Counted from the first letter of the stretch, positions 17,652-26,228 are shown. The stretch is DNA of 27,960 bases from JAQGMJ01 sp036271855 (GCA_036271855.1 DATAZV010000156.1:1-27960); one strand, 5' to 3'. The notes: generated from the letters alone by a model not told the origin. Translations and numbers: made by a program.

Positions 17652-17798
17652 CTACAAAAGGTGGGAGCCGAACAGGCCGACCAGTCCGATGATGATCAGG
17701 TAGATCGCCACGATGAAGTTAAGCAGGCGCGGCATCACCAGGATGAGGATGCCGGCGATAAGCGCCATCAGGGGCCCTAGGGTAAGGTGGATGTTCAT
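17652..17798 (-). CDS. Small DUF3096-type membrane protein
   Basis: A 48-residue protein from the ATG at 17798, preceded by AAGGA about six bases upstream; the longer frame would add an implausible Arg-rich leader. It begins MNIHLTLGPLMALIAGILI and is made of two hydrophobic segments (about 8-20 and 24-44) with a Pro-Arg turn between them, a hairpin in the inner membrane. The pattern matches DUF3096, a widespread proteobacterial family of unknown function. It is last in a run of minus-strand genes (msrP, msrQ, baiN-like) but 130 bp away, so it may be separately transcribed. Confidence 0.85.
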   Translation of the reverse strand: MNIHLTLGPLMALIAGILILVMPRLLNFIVAIYLIIIGLVGLFGSHLL

Positions 17799-17928
17799 CG
17801 TGAATCCTTTTCTTGTTGGTGAGCCGGCAAAGCGGGGCCGGCGCCTGCGCAATTAGAGCGCGCTTTGCCGCGCCGATTTAGAGGCGCAATGCCCTAATCC
17901 GCGTCGGTGTTTGTCCTACTTCGGTTGT

Positions 17929-19146
17929 TCAAAGTGCTTGCGCACAGGCCATGGCGGAGGCCCAGGCCCACTGGAAGTTGTAGCCTCCCAGCCAGCCGGT
18001 GACGTCCACCACCTCGCCGATGAAATGCAGCCCCGGCGCCTTGGCCGCCTCCATGCTCTGAGAAGACAATTCGTGCGTATCCACCCCGCCGGCGGTGACT
18101 TCGGCCTTGCGATAACCCTCGGTGCCGTTGGGCGTGATGCGCCACTGGGTGAGGGATTCGGCCAGGCGTTTGAGGGTCTTGTCCGGCAAATCGGCCACCG
18201 GCCGGGTGCGCTCGGCCGCATTGAGTTCGCGCTCGATCCAGGCTTCGGCCAGGCGCTTCGGGAGCGCCGGCGTCAGCAGGCTGGCGGCGTTGCCGCGCTG
18301 GCCGGACTTGGCCGCAGTCCAGGCAGCGGTATCGGCCTGCGGCAACAGGTTCAGGCGTAGCTCGCCGCCGGGCTGCCAGTAGCTGGAAATCTGCAACACC
18401 GCCGGCCCCGAAAGGCCACGATGGGTCAGCAGCAAGTCTTCGAGGAAGTAGCCGCGGCCGAACGGCCCGCGGGTTTCGATTTCCACTTCCAGCGACAGCC
18501 CGGACAAGGCAGCGAACGGCTTCCAGGCCTTTTCCTCAAAGGTCAGCGGCACCAGCGCGGGCCGGGTTTCGGTGAGCTTGAGACCAAATTGCTTGGCAAT
18601 GCGATAGCCGAAATCGGAAGCGCCGATTTTCGGGATCGACAGCCCGCCGGTGGCGATCACCAGCTTGGGCGCGCGCAAGGTCGCGCGGCCTTCATCGCCG
18701 TCGGTCGTCTCCAGCACGTAAGCGCCGCCTTCTTGGCGCACCTTGCCCACCTTCGTGCCGGCGCGCCACGTCACTTGGCCGCTGGCACACTCGTCCTTCA
18801 GCATGGCGATGACCTGCTCGGCGGAATCGTCGCAAAACAACTGGCCACGATGCTTTTCGTGCCAGGCGATGCTGTGCTGCTTCAACAACCCGAGAAAATC
18901 ACGCGGCGTGTAGCGCGCCAATGCCGAGCGGCAGAAGTGCGGATTCTCCGAGAGAAAATTCGCCGGCCCCGCCCCGAGGTTGGTGAAGTTGCAGCGCCCC
19001 CCGCCCGAGATGCGGATTTTTTCGCCGACGACGGCGGCGTGGTCGATGAGTACCACCTTCTTGCCGCGCTGCCCGGCGACGGCGGCGCACATCATGCCGG
19101 CGGCGCCGGCGCCGATCACGGCGATGTCGAAATGTTGCATGGGCAT
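17929..19146 (-). CDS. HI0933/BaiN-type NAD(P)/FAD-dependent oxidoreductase
   Basis: A cytoplasmic flavoprotein of the HI0933/YhiN/BaiN family; no reaction is established for most members. From ATG 19146 it has 405 residues; ATG 19140 is equally possible (GGGA lies four or ten bases upstream respectively). The FAD-binding motif is DIAVIGAGAAGMM, followed by the family signature GEKIRISGGGRCNFTN, the ATGGLSIPKIGASDFGY block in the middle and the C-terminal GGYNFQWAWASG-like end (here GGYNFQWAWASAMA). Length and motif order are normal. It starts 28 bp after msrQ and may be in its operon. Confidence 0.93.
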   Translation of the reverse strand: MPMQHFDIAVIGAGAAGMMCAAVAGQRGKKVVLIDHAAVVGEKIRISGGGRCNFTNLGAGPANFLSENPHFCRSALARYTPRDFLGLLKQHSIAWHEKHRGQLFCDDSAEQVIAMLKDECASGQVTWRAGTKVGKVRQEGGAYVLETTDGDEGRATLRAPKLVIATGGLSIPKIGASDFGYRIAKQFGLKLTETRPALVPLTFEEKAWKPFAALSGLSLEVEIETRGPFGRGYFLEDLLLTHRGLSGPAVLQISSYWQPGGELRLNLLPQADTAAWTAAKSGQRGNAASLLTPALPKRLAEAWIERELNAAERTRPVADLPDKTLKRLAESLTQWRITPNGTEGYRKAEVTAGGVDTHELSSQSMEAAKAPGLHFIGEVVDVTGWLGGYNFQWAWASAMACAQAL

Positions 19147-19174
19147 ATTGTCCCATGCAAGGATGTGAAACCTC

Positions 19175-19831
19175 TTAGGCGGTCTCGCGCGCCGTGGTGG
19201 CGACTGGTCTGGGACGGGTCTTCGGCTTTTGCTTGCGCAGCAGCAGCAGGCGCGCTGCGAGAAACACCAGCACGACGCTGCCATAAATGATCGGCTGCGT
19301 CAGGTCGCGCTTGACCAGCCACCAGTAGTGGATCACGCCGAGAATGCAGATCAGGTAAGTCGTCCGATGCAGGTTCTGCCAGCGCTTGACCCCGAGCTTG
19401 CGCGTCAGGTAATTGTTGGAGGTCACCGCCAGCGGAATCAGCAGCAGAAAGGCCGCAAAACCCACGGTGATGAAGGGCCGCTTGATTACGTCCTTGATAA
19501 TCGACTGCGCGTCGAAATACTGATCGAACCAGAGGTAGGTGGTGAAGTGCAGGCAGACGTAAAAAAACGCGAATAGCCCGAACATGCGCCGGGTCAGCGA
19601 CAGCCAGTTCCACCCCGTCAGCCTGCGCACCGGCGTGATCCCCAGGGTGATGCACAGGAACACCAGTGTCCACGTGCCGGTGGCCCGGGTCAGGTATTCG
19701 ACCGGGTTGGCGCCCAGGTTTTCGGTGACCGCGTAATACGTCAGCACTGATACCGGTCCTAGCGACAGGATGAACAGCGCCACCTTGAGGATGGTGTTTT
19801 GCTTCGGGCTGAGGCGCGCGGGGAGCAACAT
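19175..19831 (-). CDS. msrQ: Heme-binding membrane subunit MsrQ of the MsrPQ methionine sulfoxide reductase
   Basis: An integral inner-membrane b-type cytochrome that passes electrons from the quinone pool or flavin reductase to periplasmic MsrP for repair of oxidised methionines. From ATG 19831 it has 218 residues with about six membrane segments. The probable heme histidines are in FYVCLHFTTYLW and in LHRTTYLICILGVIHYWWLVK. The GTWTLVFLCITLGITPVRR block is typical of the ferric-reductase-like domain. The frame is open much further upstream but overlaps msrP there, so the short start is right. It begins 17 bp after msrP. Confidence 0.95.
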   Translation of the reverse strand: MLLPARLSPKQNTILKVALFILSLGPVSVLTYYAVTENLGANPVEYLTRATGTWTLVFLCITLGITPVRRLTGWNWLSLTRRMFGLFAFFYVCLHFTTYLWFDQYFDAQSIIKDVIKRPFITVGFAAFLLLIPLAVTSNNYLTRKLGVKRWQNLHRTTYLICILGVIHYWWLVKRDLTQPIIYGSVVLVFLAARLLLLRKQKPKTRPRPVATTARETA

Positions 19832-19848
19832 GATGTACTTGCGCGCTT

Positions 19849-20808
19849 CTAGAAATTTCGCCGCAGGTCCATCCCCGCATACATCTGCGCCACCTGTTCG
19901 CCATAGCCGTTGAACATCAGCGTGGCGCGCTTTCTGGAGAAAATGCCGTCTTCCCCGATGCGCCGCTCGGTGGCCTGGCTCCAGCGCGGATGGTCGACCG
20001 TGGGGTTTACATTGGAGTAGAAGCCGTACTCGGAAGCATTGGCCAGGTTCCACGCCGTCTTCGGCATCTGGTCAGTGAAGCGGATTCTCACCAGCGACTT
20101 GCCGCTCTTGAAACCATACTTCCACGGCACCACCACGCGCACCGGCGCGCCGCTCTGGTTCGGCAGCGCTTCGCCGTATAGGCCGAAGGTGAGGAGCGTC
20201 AGCGGGTTCATCGCCTCGTCCATGCGTAGCCCCTCGACATAAGGCCAGTGCAGCGACTGCTGGCGCACACCGGGCATCTGGACCGGGTCGGCCAGGGTGA
20301 TGAACTCGACGAACTTGGCACTGCCGGTGGGCTGCACTTCCTTGATCAGGTCGGAGAGCGCAAAGCCAACCCAGGGGATCACCATCGACCAGCCTTCGAC
20401 GCAGCGATGGCGATAGACGCGCTCTTCCAGCGCGGAGAGCTTCATCAGGTCGTCGACGCCGTAGGTTTTGGGCTTGGCCACCGCGCCTTCGACACTCACG
20501 GTCCAGGGCCGGGTTTTCAGCGTGCCGGCGGTCCGGGCGGGGTCGGCCTTGTCGGTGCCGAATTCGTAGTAGTTGTTGTAGGTGGTGACGTCCTTGTAAG
20601 GTGTCTGCTTTTCCGTGGTGGAGAAGGCAGACTTCTTCAAACCGGGAATCTTCGCCGCGCTTTGCGCGCGGGCGGCAAGCGGCAGCGCGGGCGCGCCCGC
20701 GAGCAAGGCGACGCGGCCCAGTTGCCTGACGAATTCACGGCGCCCTTCATACACCCGGCGCGGCGTGATTTCGGAGGGCAGGATGTCGGCGGACTTCTTG
20801 ATCAGCAT
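19849..20808 (-). CDS. msrP: Protein-methionine-sulfoxide reductase catalytic subunit MsrP (YedY)
   Basis: A periplasmic molybdopterin enzyme that reduces methionine sulfoxide in envelope proteins. The 319 residues start with a twin-arginine signal (RREFVRQLG at 23-31, hydrophobic stretch to AARA), consistent with folded export after cofactor insertion. The sulfite-oxidase-fold domain has the molybdenum-ligating Cys136 in YRHRCVEGWSMVIPW, then PVQMPGVRQQSLHWPYVEGLRMDEA, GAPVRVVVPWKYGFKSGKS and the C-terminal NPTVDHPRWSQATERR. AGAGGTGA about seven bases before the ATG is a good ribosome site. First gene of msrPQ. Confidence 0.96.
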   Translation of the reverse strand: MLIKKSADILPSEITPRRVYEGRREFVRQLGRVALLAGAPALPLAARAQSAAKIPGLKKSAFSTTEKQTPYKDVTTYNNYYEFGTDKADPARTAGTLKTRPWTVSVEGAVAKPKTYGVDDLMKLSALEERVYRHRCVEGWSMVIPWVGFALSDLIKEVQPTGSAKFVEFITLADPVQMPGVRQQSLHWPYVEGLRMDEAMNPLTLLTFGLYGEALPNQSGAPVRVVVPWKYGFKSGKSLVRIRFTDQMPKTAWNLANASEYGFYSNVNPTVDHPRWSQATERRIGEDGIFSRKRATLMFNGYGEQVAQMYAGMDLRRNF

Positions 20809-20915
20809 GGCGCTTCACCTCTGGCGTTGTTGCCAATATTACGCTGCGATCCGCGAGGTGGATGCCGTGGAAACTACCTAGCCGAAGAGACGGCGGCGAG
20901 TCTTAAGCGCAGCTT

Positions 20916-20944
20916 AAAACCGGCGTGCGGGCGCCAAGCGCCGG
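20916..20944 (-). terminator. Possible terminator after ccsB
   Basis: On the minus strand CCGGCG, 13 bases, CGCCGG then TTTT, starting about 13 bp after the ccsB stop. The loop is large and the T run short, so this is a weak candidate. Confidence 0.4.
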
Positions 20945-20957
20945 CGCGCCGCGGACT

Positions 20958-22274
20958 CTACAACTTGCCGTAGGAATGCAGGCCGGAGAGGAAGATGTTC
21001 ACGCCGAGGAAGGCGAAGGTGGTGACCAGCAGGCCGCCCAGCGCCCACCACGCCAGCATCGGGCCGCGCATGCCGCCGATCAGCCGCAGGTGCAGCCAGG
21101 CCGCGTAGTTGAGCCAGACGATCAGGGCCCAGGTTTCCTTCGGGTCCCAGCTCCAGTAGGAGCCCCAGGCGTCGGCCGCCCACAGGGCGCCGAGGATGGT
21201 GGCGACGGTGAAAAACGCGAAGCCCACCGAGATGGCGCGGTACATCACGTCGTCCAGCACCGGCAGCGCCGGCAACTGCGGCGCCACGCGCTCGCGCAGG
21301 GCGATGATGCCGCCGAAAATGATCAGGGTGATGACGAAGTAGGAAGCCCAGTAGGGCGAGATGCCGGTGGTGCGGAAGGCGATGCCTTCCAGGCCGAGGG
21401 CGATGGCGATGGCGAAGCCCGCGCCCCACAGCGCGATGCGCGAGCCGCGGCTGGGGTTGACCTGGTCGCTTTTCATCAGGTAGGCGAAACCCACCATCGC
21501 CGAGAGCGAGAACGCGCCGTAGCCGATGAAATTGGCCGGCACGTGGATTTTCATCCACCAGCTTTGCAGGGCCGGCACCAGGGGCTGGATTTCCTGGGCG
21601 CCGCGATCAAAGGTGTACCAGAGCAAAAAGCCGAGCGCGGCGGTCACCACCAGCATGACAAAGCCGCCGAGGGCGCGCGTCTGGTAGCGCCCTTCGTAGT
21701 ACAGGTACATGATCGAAGTGAGCAGGCAGAACAGGATGAACACTTCGTACAGGTTGGATACCGGGATGTGGCCGATGTCCGGCGACAGCAGGTAGCTTTC
21801 GTACCAGCGCACCATCAGGCCGGTCAGCCCCAGGCCGACGGCGATCCAGGTCATGCGCGAGCCCACCAGCGCGGAAAACGGCGAGCGCGCCAACAAGCCG
21901 ATCCAGTAGCTGCCGGTGGCCATGAAGAACAGCGCGGTCATCCACATCACGGCGGACTGGCTGGAGAGGAAATATTTCAGCATGAAGCTGTTCTCGGCGG
22001 TCGCGAGGTCGCCGTGGTACATGCCGATGGCCATCAGACTGAAGACAGCGACCAGCACGGCCAGCAGGCGAATCGGCTTGAAGAACCAGCCGAACCAGGC
22101 CAGCGCCGGCACGAAGGCGGTGAGGATGGCGCGCTCGTAGACATCCATGAAGGCGCCGTAGCGGGTGAAGACGAAGGCGGCGCCGGCCACCAGCAGCAGC
22201 GCGAAGGCCCAGTCCAGCGGGGCGATGCGCTTGATCAGCGGGCCGGTTTCGGCGTAGGGATGGGTGAGCTGCAT
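20958..22274 (-). CDS. ccsB: Cytochrome c biogenesis protein CcsB/CcsA (ResC), heme handling
   Basis: Together with ResB it forms the System II synthase that carries heme to the periplasm and attaches it to CXXCH motifs of apocytochromes c. The 438-residue protein has many membrane segments (I count about eight to ten) and the tryptophan-rich WWD heme-binding motif in WGSYWSWDPKETWALIVWL (about 366-384). Conserved His residues flank it in KIHVPANFIGYG and in WLHLRLIGG; a third lies in the C-terminal LSGLHSYGKL. GAGGA lies seven bases before the ATG. It follows resB by 39 bp. Confidence 0.95.
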   Translation of the reverse strand: MQLTHPYAETGPLIKRIAPLDWAFALLLVAGAAFVFTRYGAFMDVYERAILTAFVPALAWFGWFFKPIRLLAVLVAVFSLMAIGMYHGDLATAENSFMLKYFLSSQSAVMWMTALFFMATGSYWIGLLARSPFSALVGSRMTWIAVGLGLTGLMVRWYESYLLSPDIGHIPVSNLYEVFILFCLLTSIMYLYYEGRYQTRALGGFVMLVVTAALGFLLWYTFDRGAQEIQPLVPALQSWWMKIHVPANFIGYGAFSLSAMVGFAYLMKSDQVNPSRGSRIALWGAGFAIAIALGLEGIAFRTTGISPYWASYFVITLIIFGGIIALRERVAPQLPALPVLDDVMYRAISVGFAFFTVATILGALWAADAWGSYWSWDPKETWALIVWLNYAAWLHLRLIGGMRGPMLAWWALGGLLVTTFAFLGVNIFLSGLHSYGKL

Positions 22275-22313
22275 GGATGGATCCTCAAACTGTGCTCGGG
22301 TTGTGCTCAGGTG

Positions 22314-24431
22314 TTACGTCTGGCTGCCTGGCACGGATGTGATGCCGGGCGCCGGATCGGGTAAGGGTGCGGGACCGGATGCCCCCGCCAGCACGGCCGC
22401 CAGGGCATTGCGATGGCGTTCGAACTCGTCATCCAGCCCCAAGCTGCGTCGCTGGCTGGAAAGCGCCAGCAAGGCGCGCCCATCCGGCTTGATCAGCAGC
22501 CAGAGCCGGCGTTCACGGATATACAGCATGGAAAAGATGCCCGACACCAGCAGCAGGGCACCAATATAGACGATTTTCTTGCCCGGGGAGCGCGTCAACT
22601 GGAACACGCTGGCCTGCACCTCGTCAAAGGCGTTCAGGTGCAGGAATACCGGGGCGCCGTAGAAAAAACTGTCCGAGATGGCGTTCAGGCTGTCCTGCAC
22701 GAAGCGGCCGCTGGAGGCGTCCGCCGTCAGGCGCGGCAGGCCGGCCTTTTCGCGGCTCAATTGCCAAGCTTCCCAGGTGGCGCCGTTGAGCAGGGAGAGA
22801 AACATGTCGGCGGCGCGCTCGCGCTCGGGCGCGGGCACCGATTTTTCGATGAAGTCGGCGACCGACTTGAAACCCTGGGTCGAAAAACGCTCCAGCGCGC
22901 GGTCGGCCGATTCCGCCAGCTGGGCGCGCAGCTTGGGGTCGTTCAGGCGGGCGCCCATTTGTTCGGCGAAGCGGTCGCCGGCCTGGGCGCGCACGGCGGG
23001 GTCAAACAAAGCGGCGCGCAGGCGCATGAATTCGGTCAGGCTGCCGGCGTCATCGATCGGGAAGCGGAGGTAGCGGAACTGGTCGTCCGGGTTTTCGCGC
23101 ATGCCCGACATCAGGTACCACTTGCCCTCGATGGCGATCGGCAGCATGTAATTGTTGTACTCGCGCGCCTGACCGGCGGCGTCGCGCAGCTTGTATTGCA
23201 CGCTGGGGCCGACGTTGTGCACTTCCTTTTCGCGGCCCGGCGAGGCGCCCGGCCCGAGGTTCTGGCGGATCTTGTCGGCCAGCGATTTCGGCCCGACGTC
23301 GGCGCCCATCTTGGTGTCGGCCACGGCTTCGACGTTGAAGGCGCGAAAGCCGACGAACTCCAGGGTCAGGGCACGCTCCTTGTCGGCGCCTTCGGCATTG
23401 AGCGCCGTGCTGGTGCCGACGTCACCCTCGATCTTGAAGCTGTAGTTGCGCGGCCCGGCGAGCGGAAAACCAGTGAGGGTGAGATGCGAGCCGCCGTCGT
23501 CGAAGCTCGACTGGTAGACCGCGACGCCGCGGTAGATCAGCGGCTTGTTGACCTCGATGCGCGCCGGAAAGCTTTCGCCGCTGTCCTTGTCGGTGACCAC
23601 CACGTCGCTGGCGAAGAGTTTCGGCTGGCCGGTGGAATAGTGCTCGATGATGAATTTTTTCAGGCGGATGCGAAACGGCAATTCCTGCAGCAACAGGCCG
23701 TCGCCCTGCGCCAGGATGGCGGTTTCGCGGGTGCCGCCTTCGGGCACCAGCATGTTGCCGCGAAAGCTCGGGTTGGAAAGCCCCATGCGCCCGGTGGCCG
23801 GCACCTCGGAGAGCAGCGGGTTGCCGCGCACGATTGCCTTTTGCCCCAATGCCAGTTGCGTGCGCAGCAGGATGTCGCCATCGAGCAAAAAGCCCAGGCA
23901 CACCACCACCATGCCGACGTGGGCGAAGATGTAGCCCAGGCGGTTCAGGCTGCCCTTCTTGGCGGCGAGCAGGGTGCCGCTGTCGTTTTCCACCTTGCGG
24001 GATTTGAACCCCATCGCATGCAGGTAGGCTTGCGCGCGCCCGGTGCCGCCGGGAGCCGCCGCCAGCTCGGCGTTGTGCGGGAAGGAGGCAAAGGCGCGCT
24101 CGCGCATGTTCTCCTTGTAGCGCCGCATGTCCTTGAGCATCTTCGGCGTGTTGCGGTAGATGCACAGGCTGGTGGAGGTGATCAGGAAGCCCAGGATCGT
24201 CAGGAACCACCAGGCGTGGTACACCGAGTACAGCGAAAGCGTGTCGTAGACCACGAACCAGAAGCGGCCGAACTGGTTGATGTAGTTGTTGAACGGCTGG
24301 TCCTGGCTGACGATGGTGCCGATGATCGAGGCGATCGCCAGGATGGCGAGCATGCTGATGGCAAAGCGCATCGAGCTGATCATCTCGATGAACTGCCGGA
24401 AGAAGGCGGGACGTGCCCTGGTCGATTGCAT
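22314..24431 (-). CDS. resB: Cytochrome c biogenesis protein ResB (Ccs1)
   Basis: The second component of the System II heme ligase, presenting apocytochrome to heme at the outer face of the inner membrane. From ATG 24431 it has 705 residues; 15 further codons are open upstream but run into the c4 terminator. Three N-terminal membrane segments (about 20-45, 73-95 and 166-188, the last containing YIFAHVGMVVVC) precede a large periplasmic domain, with a fourth segment near 630-650 (IVYIGALLLVSGIFSMLYI). The block LRLTHSIE-type is absent, while SFDDGGSHLTL and FPARIEVNKPLIYRGVAVYQ are typical of ResB. It lies between cytochrome c4 and ccsB, the conserved order. Confidence 0.95.
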   Translation of the reverse strand: MQSTRARPAFFRQFIEMISSMRFAISMLAILAIASIIGTIVSQDQPFNNYINQFGRFWFVVYDTLSLYSVYHAWWFLTILGFLITSTSLCIYRNTPKMLKDMRRYKENMRERAFASFPHNAELAAAPGGTGRAQAYLHAMGFKSRKVENDSGTLLAAKKGSLNRLGYIFAHVGMVVVCLGFLLDGDILLRTQLALGQKAIVRGNPLLSEVPATGRMGLSNPSFRGNMLVPEGGTRETAILAQGDGLLLQELPFRIRLKKFIIEHYSTGQPKLFASDVVVTDKDSGESFPARIEVNKPLIYRGVAVYQSSFDDGGSHLTLTGFPLAGPRNYSFKIEGDVGTSTALNAEGADKERALTLEFVGFRAFNVEAVADTKMGADVGPKSLADKIRQNLGPGASPGREKEVHNVGPSVQYKLRDAAGQAREYNNYMLPIAIEGKWYLMSGMRENPDDQFRYLRFPIDDAGSLTEFMRLRAALFDPAVRAQAGDRFAEQMGARLNDPKLRAQLAESADRALERFSTQGFKSVADFIEKSVPAPERERAADMFLSLLNGATWEAWQLSREKAGLPRLTADASSGRFVQDSLNAISDSFFYGAPVFLHLNAFDEVQASVFQLTRSPGKKIVYIGALLLVSGIFSMLYIRERRLWLLIKPDGRALLALSSQRRSLGLDDEFERHRNALAAVLAGASGPAPLPDPAPGITSVPGSQT

Positions 24432-24474
24432 TACCACTGGATTACCGATTCGTTGCCTGCACCTGCGCCAAAAC

Positions 24475-24504
24475 AAAAAGGGGCGGCTCGCAAGCCACCC
24501 CTTT
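24475..24504 (-). terminator. Terminator/attenuator between cytochrome c4 and resB
   Basis: On the minus strand a 12-bp stem (AAAGGGGTGGCT with AGCCGCCCCTTT, one G-T pair) and a TGCG loop are followed by TT. With the preceding A tract it looks bidirectional. It lies 24 bp after the c4 stop and 44 bp before the resB ATG, so it should reduce resB-ccsB expression relative to c4. Confidence 0.8.
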
Positions 24505-24527
24505 GAGCCGGACCGGAGGGAAAAAGT

Positions 24528-25253
24528 TTAGTTCGCCCGCTTGAGACCAGAGATGTAATCCGCCACGGCTTCGATTTCCTTGTCCGACAGGCGTTGCGCG
24601 ATGCCGCGCATGGCGCCGGCATTGTCGTTCTTGCGATCGCCGGTGCGGAAAGCGGCGAGCTGGGCCTTGGTGTAATCGGCCCACTGGCCGCCCAGGCGCG
24701 GATACTGCGCGGGGATGCCGGCACCGGCCGGGCCGTGGCAGCCGGCGCAGGCGGGCACCGCCTTGTCGGCAATCCCGCCGCGATAAATCTTTTCACCCAT
24801 TTTCACAGTTGCCGGGTTGCGCGCGGTGCCGTCTTTCGGCTTTTGCTGGGAGAAGTAGGCGGCGACGTTGGCCATGTCGGCCGGGGTCAGGGCGGAGGCA
24901 AAACCCAGCATGATCGGGTTCTTGCGGTCGGCGTTCGCCTTGAAGGCATTCAGCTGGCGCACCAAGTATTCAGCATGCTGGCCGGCCAGCTTGGGGTTGG
25001 TGGCAATGGTGCTGTTGCCGTCGGCCGAGTGGCAGGCGGCGCACACCTGGGCGGCGATTTGTCCGCCGCGTGCGGTATCAGGCTTGGCCGGTGCGGCAGC
25101 CGGGGCCGCAGCAGGTGCCGGGGCAGGTGCGCTGGCGGCAGCGGCGGCCGATGCGGGAGCGGCGGCGGGCGCGGCAGGGGTGGCCGGCGCCTGGGCGAAC
25201 ACGGCCTGCGAGGCCAATGCCAGTGCCAGAGTCACCGAAAAAGCGGTCTTCAT
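24528..25253 (-). CDS. Cytochrome c4, periplasmic diheme
   Basis: A diheme c-type cytochrome that carries electrons to terminal oxidases in the periplasm. The 241 residues start with a Sec signal peptide (1-20, cleavage at AVFA-QA), then about 38 residues of almost pure Ala/Pro (21-58), then two cytochrome c domains with CAACH (71-75) and CAGCH (169-173). A likely axial Met for the first heme is M115 (NPIMLGFA); M217 or so in NAGAMRGIAQ is a candidate for the second. AGGA about eight bases upstream supports the ATG at 25253. It is followed by a terminator and then resB-ccsB, its maturation system. Confidence 0.94.
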   Translation of the reverse strand: MKTAFSVTLALALASQAVFAQAPATPAAPAAAPASAAAAASAPAPAPAAAPAAAPAKPDTARGGQIAAQVCAACHSADGNSTIATNPKLAGQHAEYLVRQLNAFKANADRKNPIMLGFASALTPADMANVAAYFSQQKPKDGTARNPATVKMGEKIYRGGIADKAVPACAGCHGPAGAGIPAQYPRLGGQWADYTKAQLAAFRTGDRKNDNAGAMRGIAQRLSDKEIEAVADYISGLKRAN

Positions 25254-25477
25254 GGGCTTTTTCCTAAAAAACTTTGTGTTTTGTCAAACCTGATATTCTA
25301 CCGTAAACCAGTAGGGTTTTTATGTGCGCGGACTTATATCCGCCCCATGAATGCGCGCCGGCGCGGTTTGCCGGGCTCCCCGGCGGCCGGTAATCCGGCG
25401 TCTGCCGATTTTCTCCGCTACTCCTTCTTTTCAACCCGGCCTTCGCGCCGCCTGCATCTTTTTTGGAATCGCCTCGC

Positions 25478-26104
25478 ATGTCGCCCTTTCACCGCGCCAC
25501 GTTTTTCATCACCGCCGCGAAAATGAGCGATCTCAAGTTCAATTCGGCAGGTGAAGTGGCCTTCGCCGGCCGCTCCAATGCCGGCAAATCCAGTGCCATC
25601 AACACCTTGGCCAACCACCGCCGCCTGGCCTTCACCAGCAAGACGCCGGGGCGTACGCAGCAACTCAATTATTTCGCGCTCGGCGAAGACCGCTATCTGG
25701 TGGACCTGCCGGGCTACGGCTACGCCAAGGTATCGCGCACCGAGCGCGAGCGCTGGGGCCAGTTCATCGGCCGCTACCTGCAGGCGCGCGACCCGCTGGT
25801 GGGTCTGGTGCTGATCATGGATTCGCGCCACCCGCTAACCGACCTCGACTGGCAGTTGCTGGAGTGGTTCGGCCCGACCGAAAAGCCGATCCACGCGCTG
25901 CTGACCAAAAGCGACAAACTGTCGAAACTCGAATGCGCCGCCACCTTGCGCAAGGTGCGCGCGGAACTCGCCGCGGTGTCGCCGCTGTATTCCGCCAGCC
26001 TGTTTTCCAGCTCGAAAAAAACCGGAATCAAGGAAGCCGAAGCGGCGATCCTGCCGTGGCTGCACCCGACGGTGACGGGCGAGGGCGTGCCGGTTCAAGC
26101 CTGA
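25478..26104 (+). CDS. engB: Ribosome-biogenesis GTPase EngB (YihA)
   Basis: A TrmE-Era-EngA-YihA family GTPase needed for assembly of the 50S subunit. From ATG 25478 (208 residues; GGAA about ten bases upstream) it begins MSPFHRATFFITAAK, typical of betaproteobacterial EngB. GTPase motifs: G1 GRSNAGKSS (31-39), G2 Thr in TPGRTQ (56-61), G3 DLPGYG (76-81), G4 TKSD (143-146), and a G5-like SASLFSS. A TTG five codons earlier is possible but less likely. It is divergent from cytochrome c4 across 224 bp. Confidence 0.97.
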   Translation: MSPFHRATFFITAAKMSDLKFNSAGEVAFAGRSNAGKSSAINTLANHRRLAFTSKTPGRTQQLNYFALGEDRYLVDLPGYGYAKVSRTERERWGQFIGRYLQARDPLVGLVLIMDSRHPLTDLDWQLLEWFGPTEKPIHALLTKSDKLSKLECAATLRKVRAELAAVSPLYSASLFSSSKKTGIKEAEAAILPWLHPTVTGEGVPVQA

Positions 26105-26114
26105 GGATCACGCG

Positions 26115-26130
26115 GGGAAATATATTTCCC
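26115..26130. repeat. 16-bp perfect palindrome downstream of engB
   Basis: GGGAAATATATTTCCC, an uninterrupted palindrome 10 bp after the engB stop, nearly extended by flanking GCG/GC. There is no T run after it, so it is not a standard terminator; an RNA 3' end stabiliser or a protein site is possible. Confidence 0.6.
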
Positions 26131-26157
26131 GCCGGCCTTGCGGATTGCGCGATCAGA

Positions 26158-26173
26158 CTTAACTAAAGTTAAG
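26158..26173. repeat. 7-bp inverted repeat with 2-bp spacer
   Basis: CTTAACT, AA, AGTTAAG: perfect arms, operator-like in size. No known regulator is recognised. Confidence 0.6.
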
Positions 26174-26202
26174 AATTCGCCAGGGGACGTGTGTAGGACA
26201 AG

Positions 26203-26218
26203 TGTGCGCCAGCGCACA
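26203..26218. repeat. 7-bp GC-rich inverted repeat with 2-bp spacer
   Basis: TGTGCGC, CA, GCGCACA: perfect arms, 11 bp beyond the T run of the minus-strand terminator. Confidence 0.6.
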
Positions 26219-26228
26219 TAGGCCGCAC

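Noticed and set aside
19147..19284. 46-codon Cys/Arg-rich extension of the BaiN-like protein
   Set aside because: Overlaps the msrQ end and precedes the normal FAD-motif N-terminus.
19832..20053. 74-codon N-terminal extension of msrQ
   Set aside because: Overlaps the end of msrP in another frame and lacks membrane character; the ATG at 19831 fits the family length.
22413..24506. 697-codon plus-strand frame
   Set aside because: Shadow of resB; His/Gln/Val/Gly-rich without domains.
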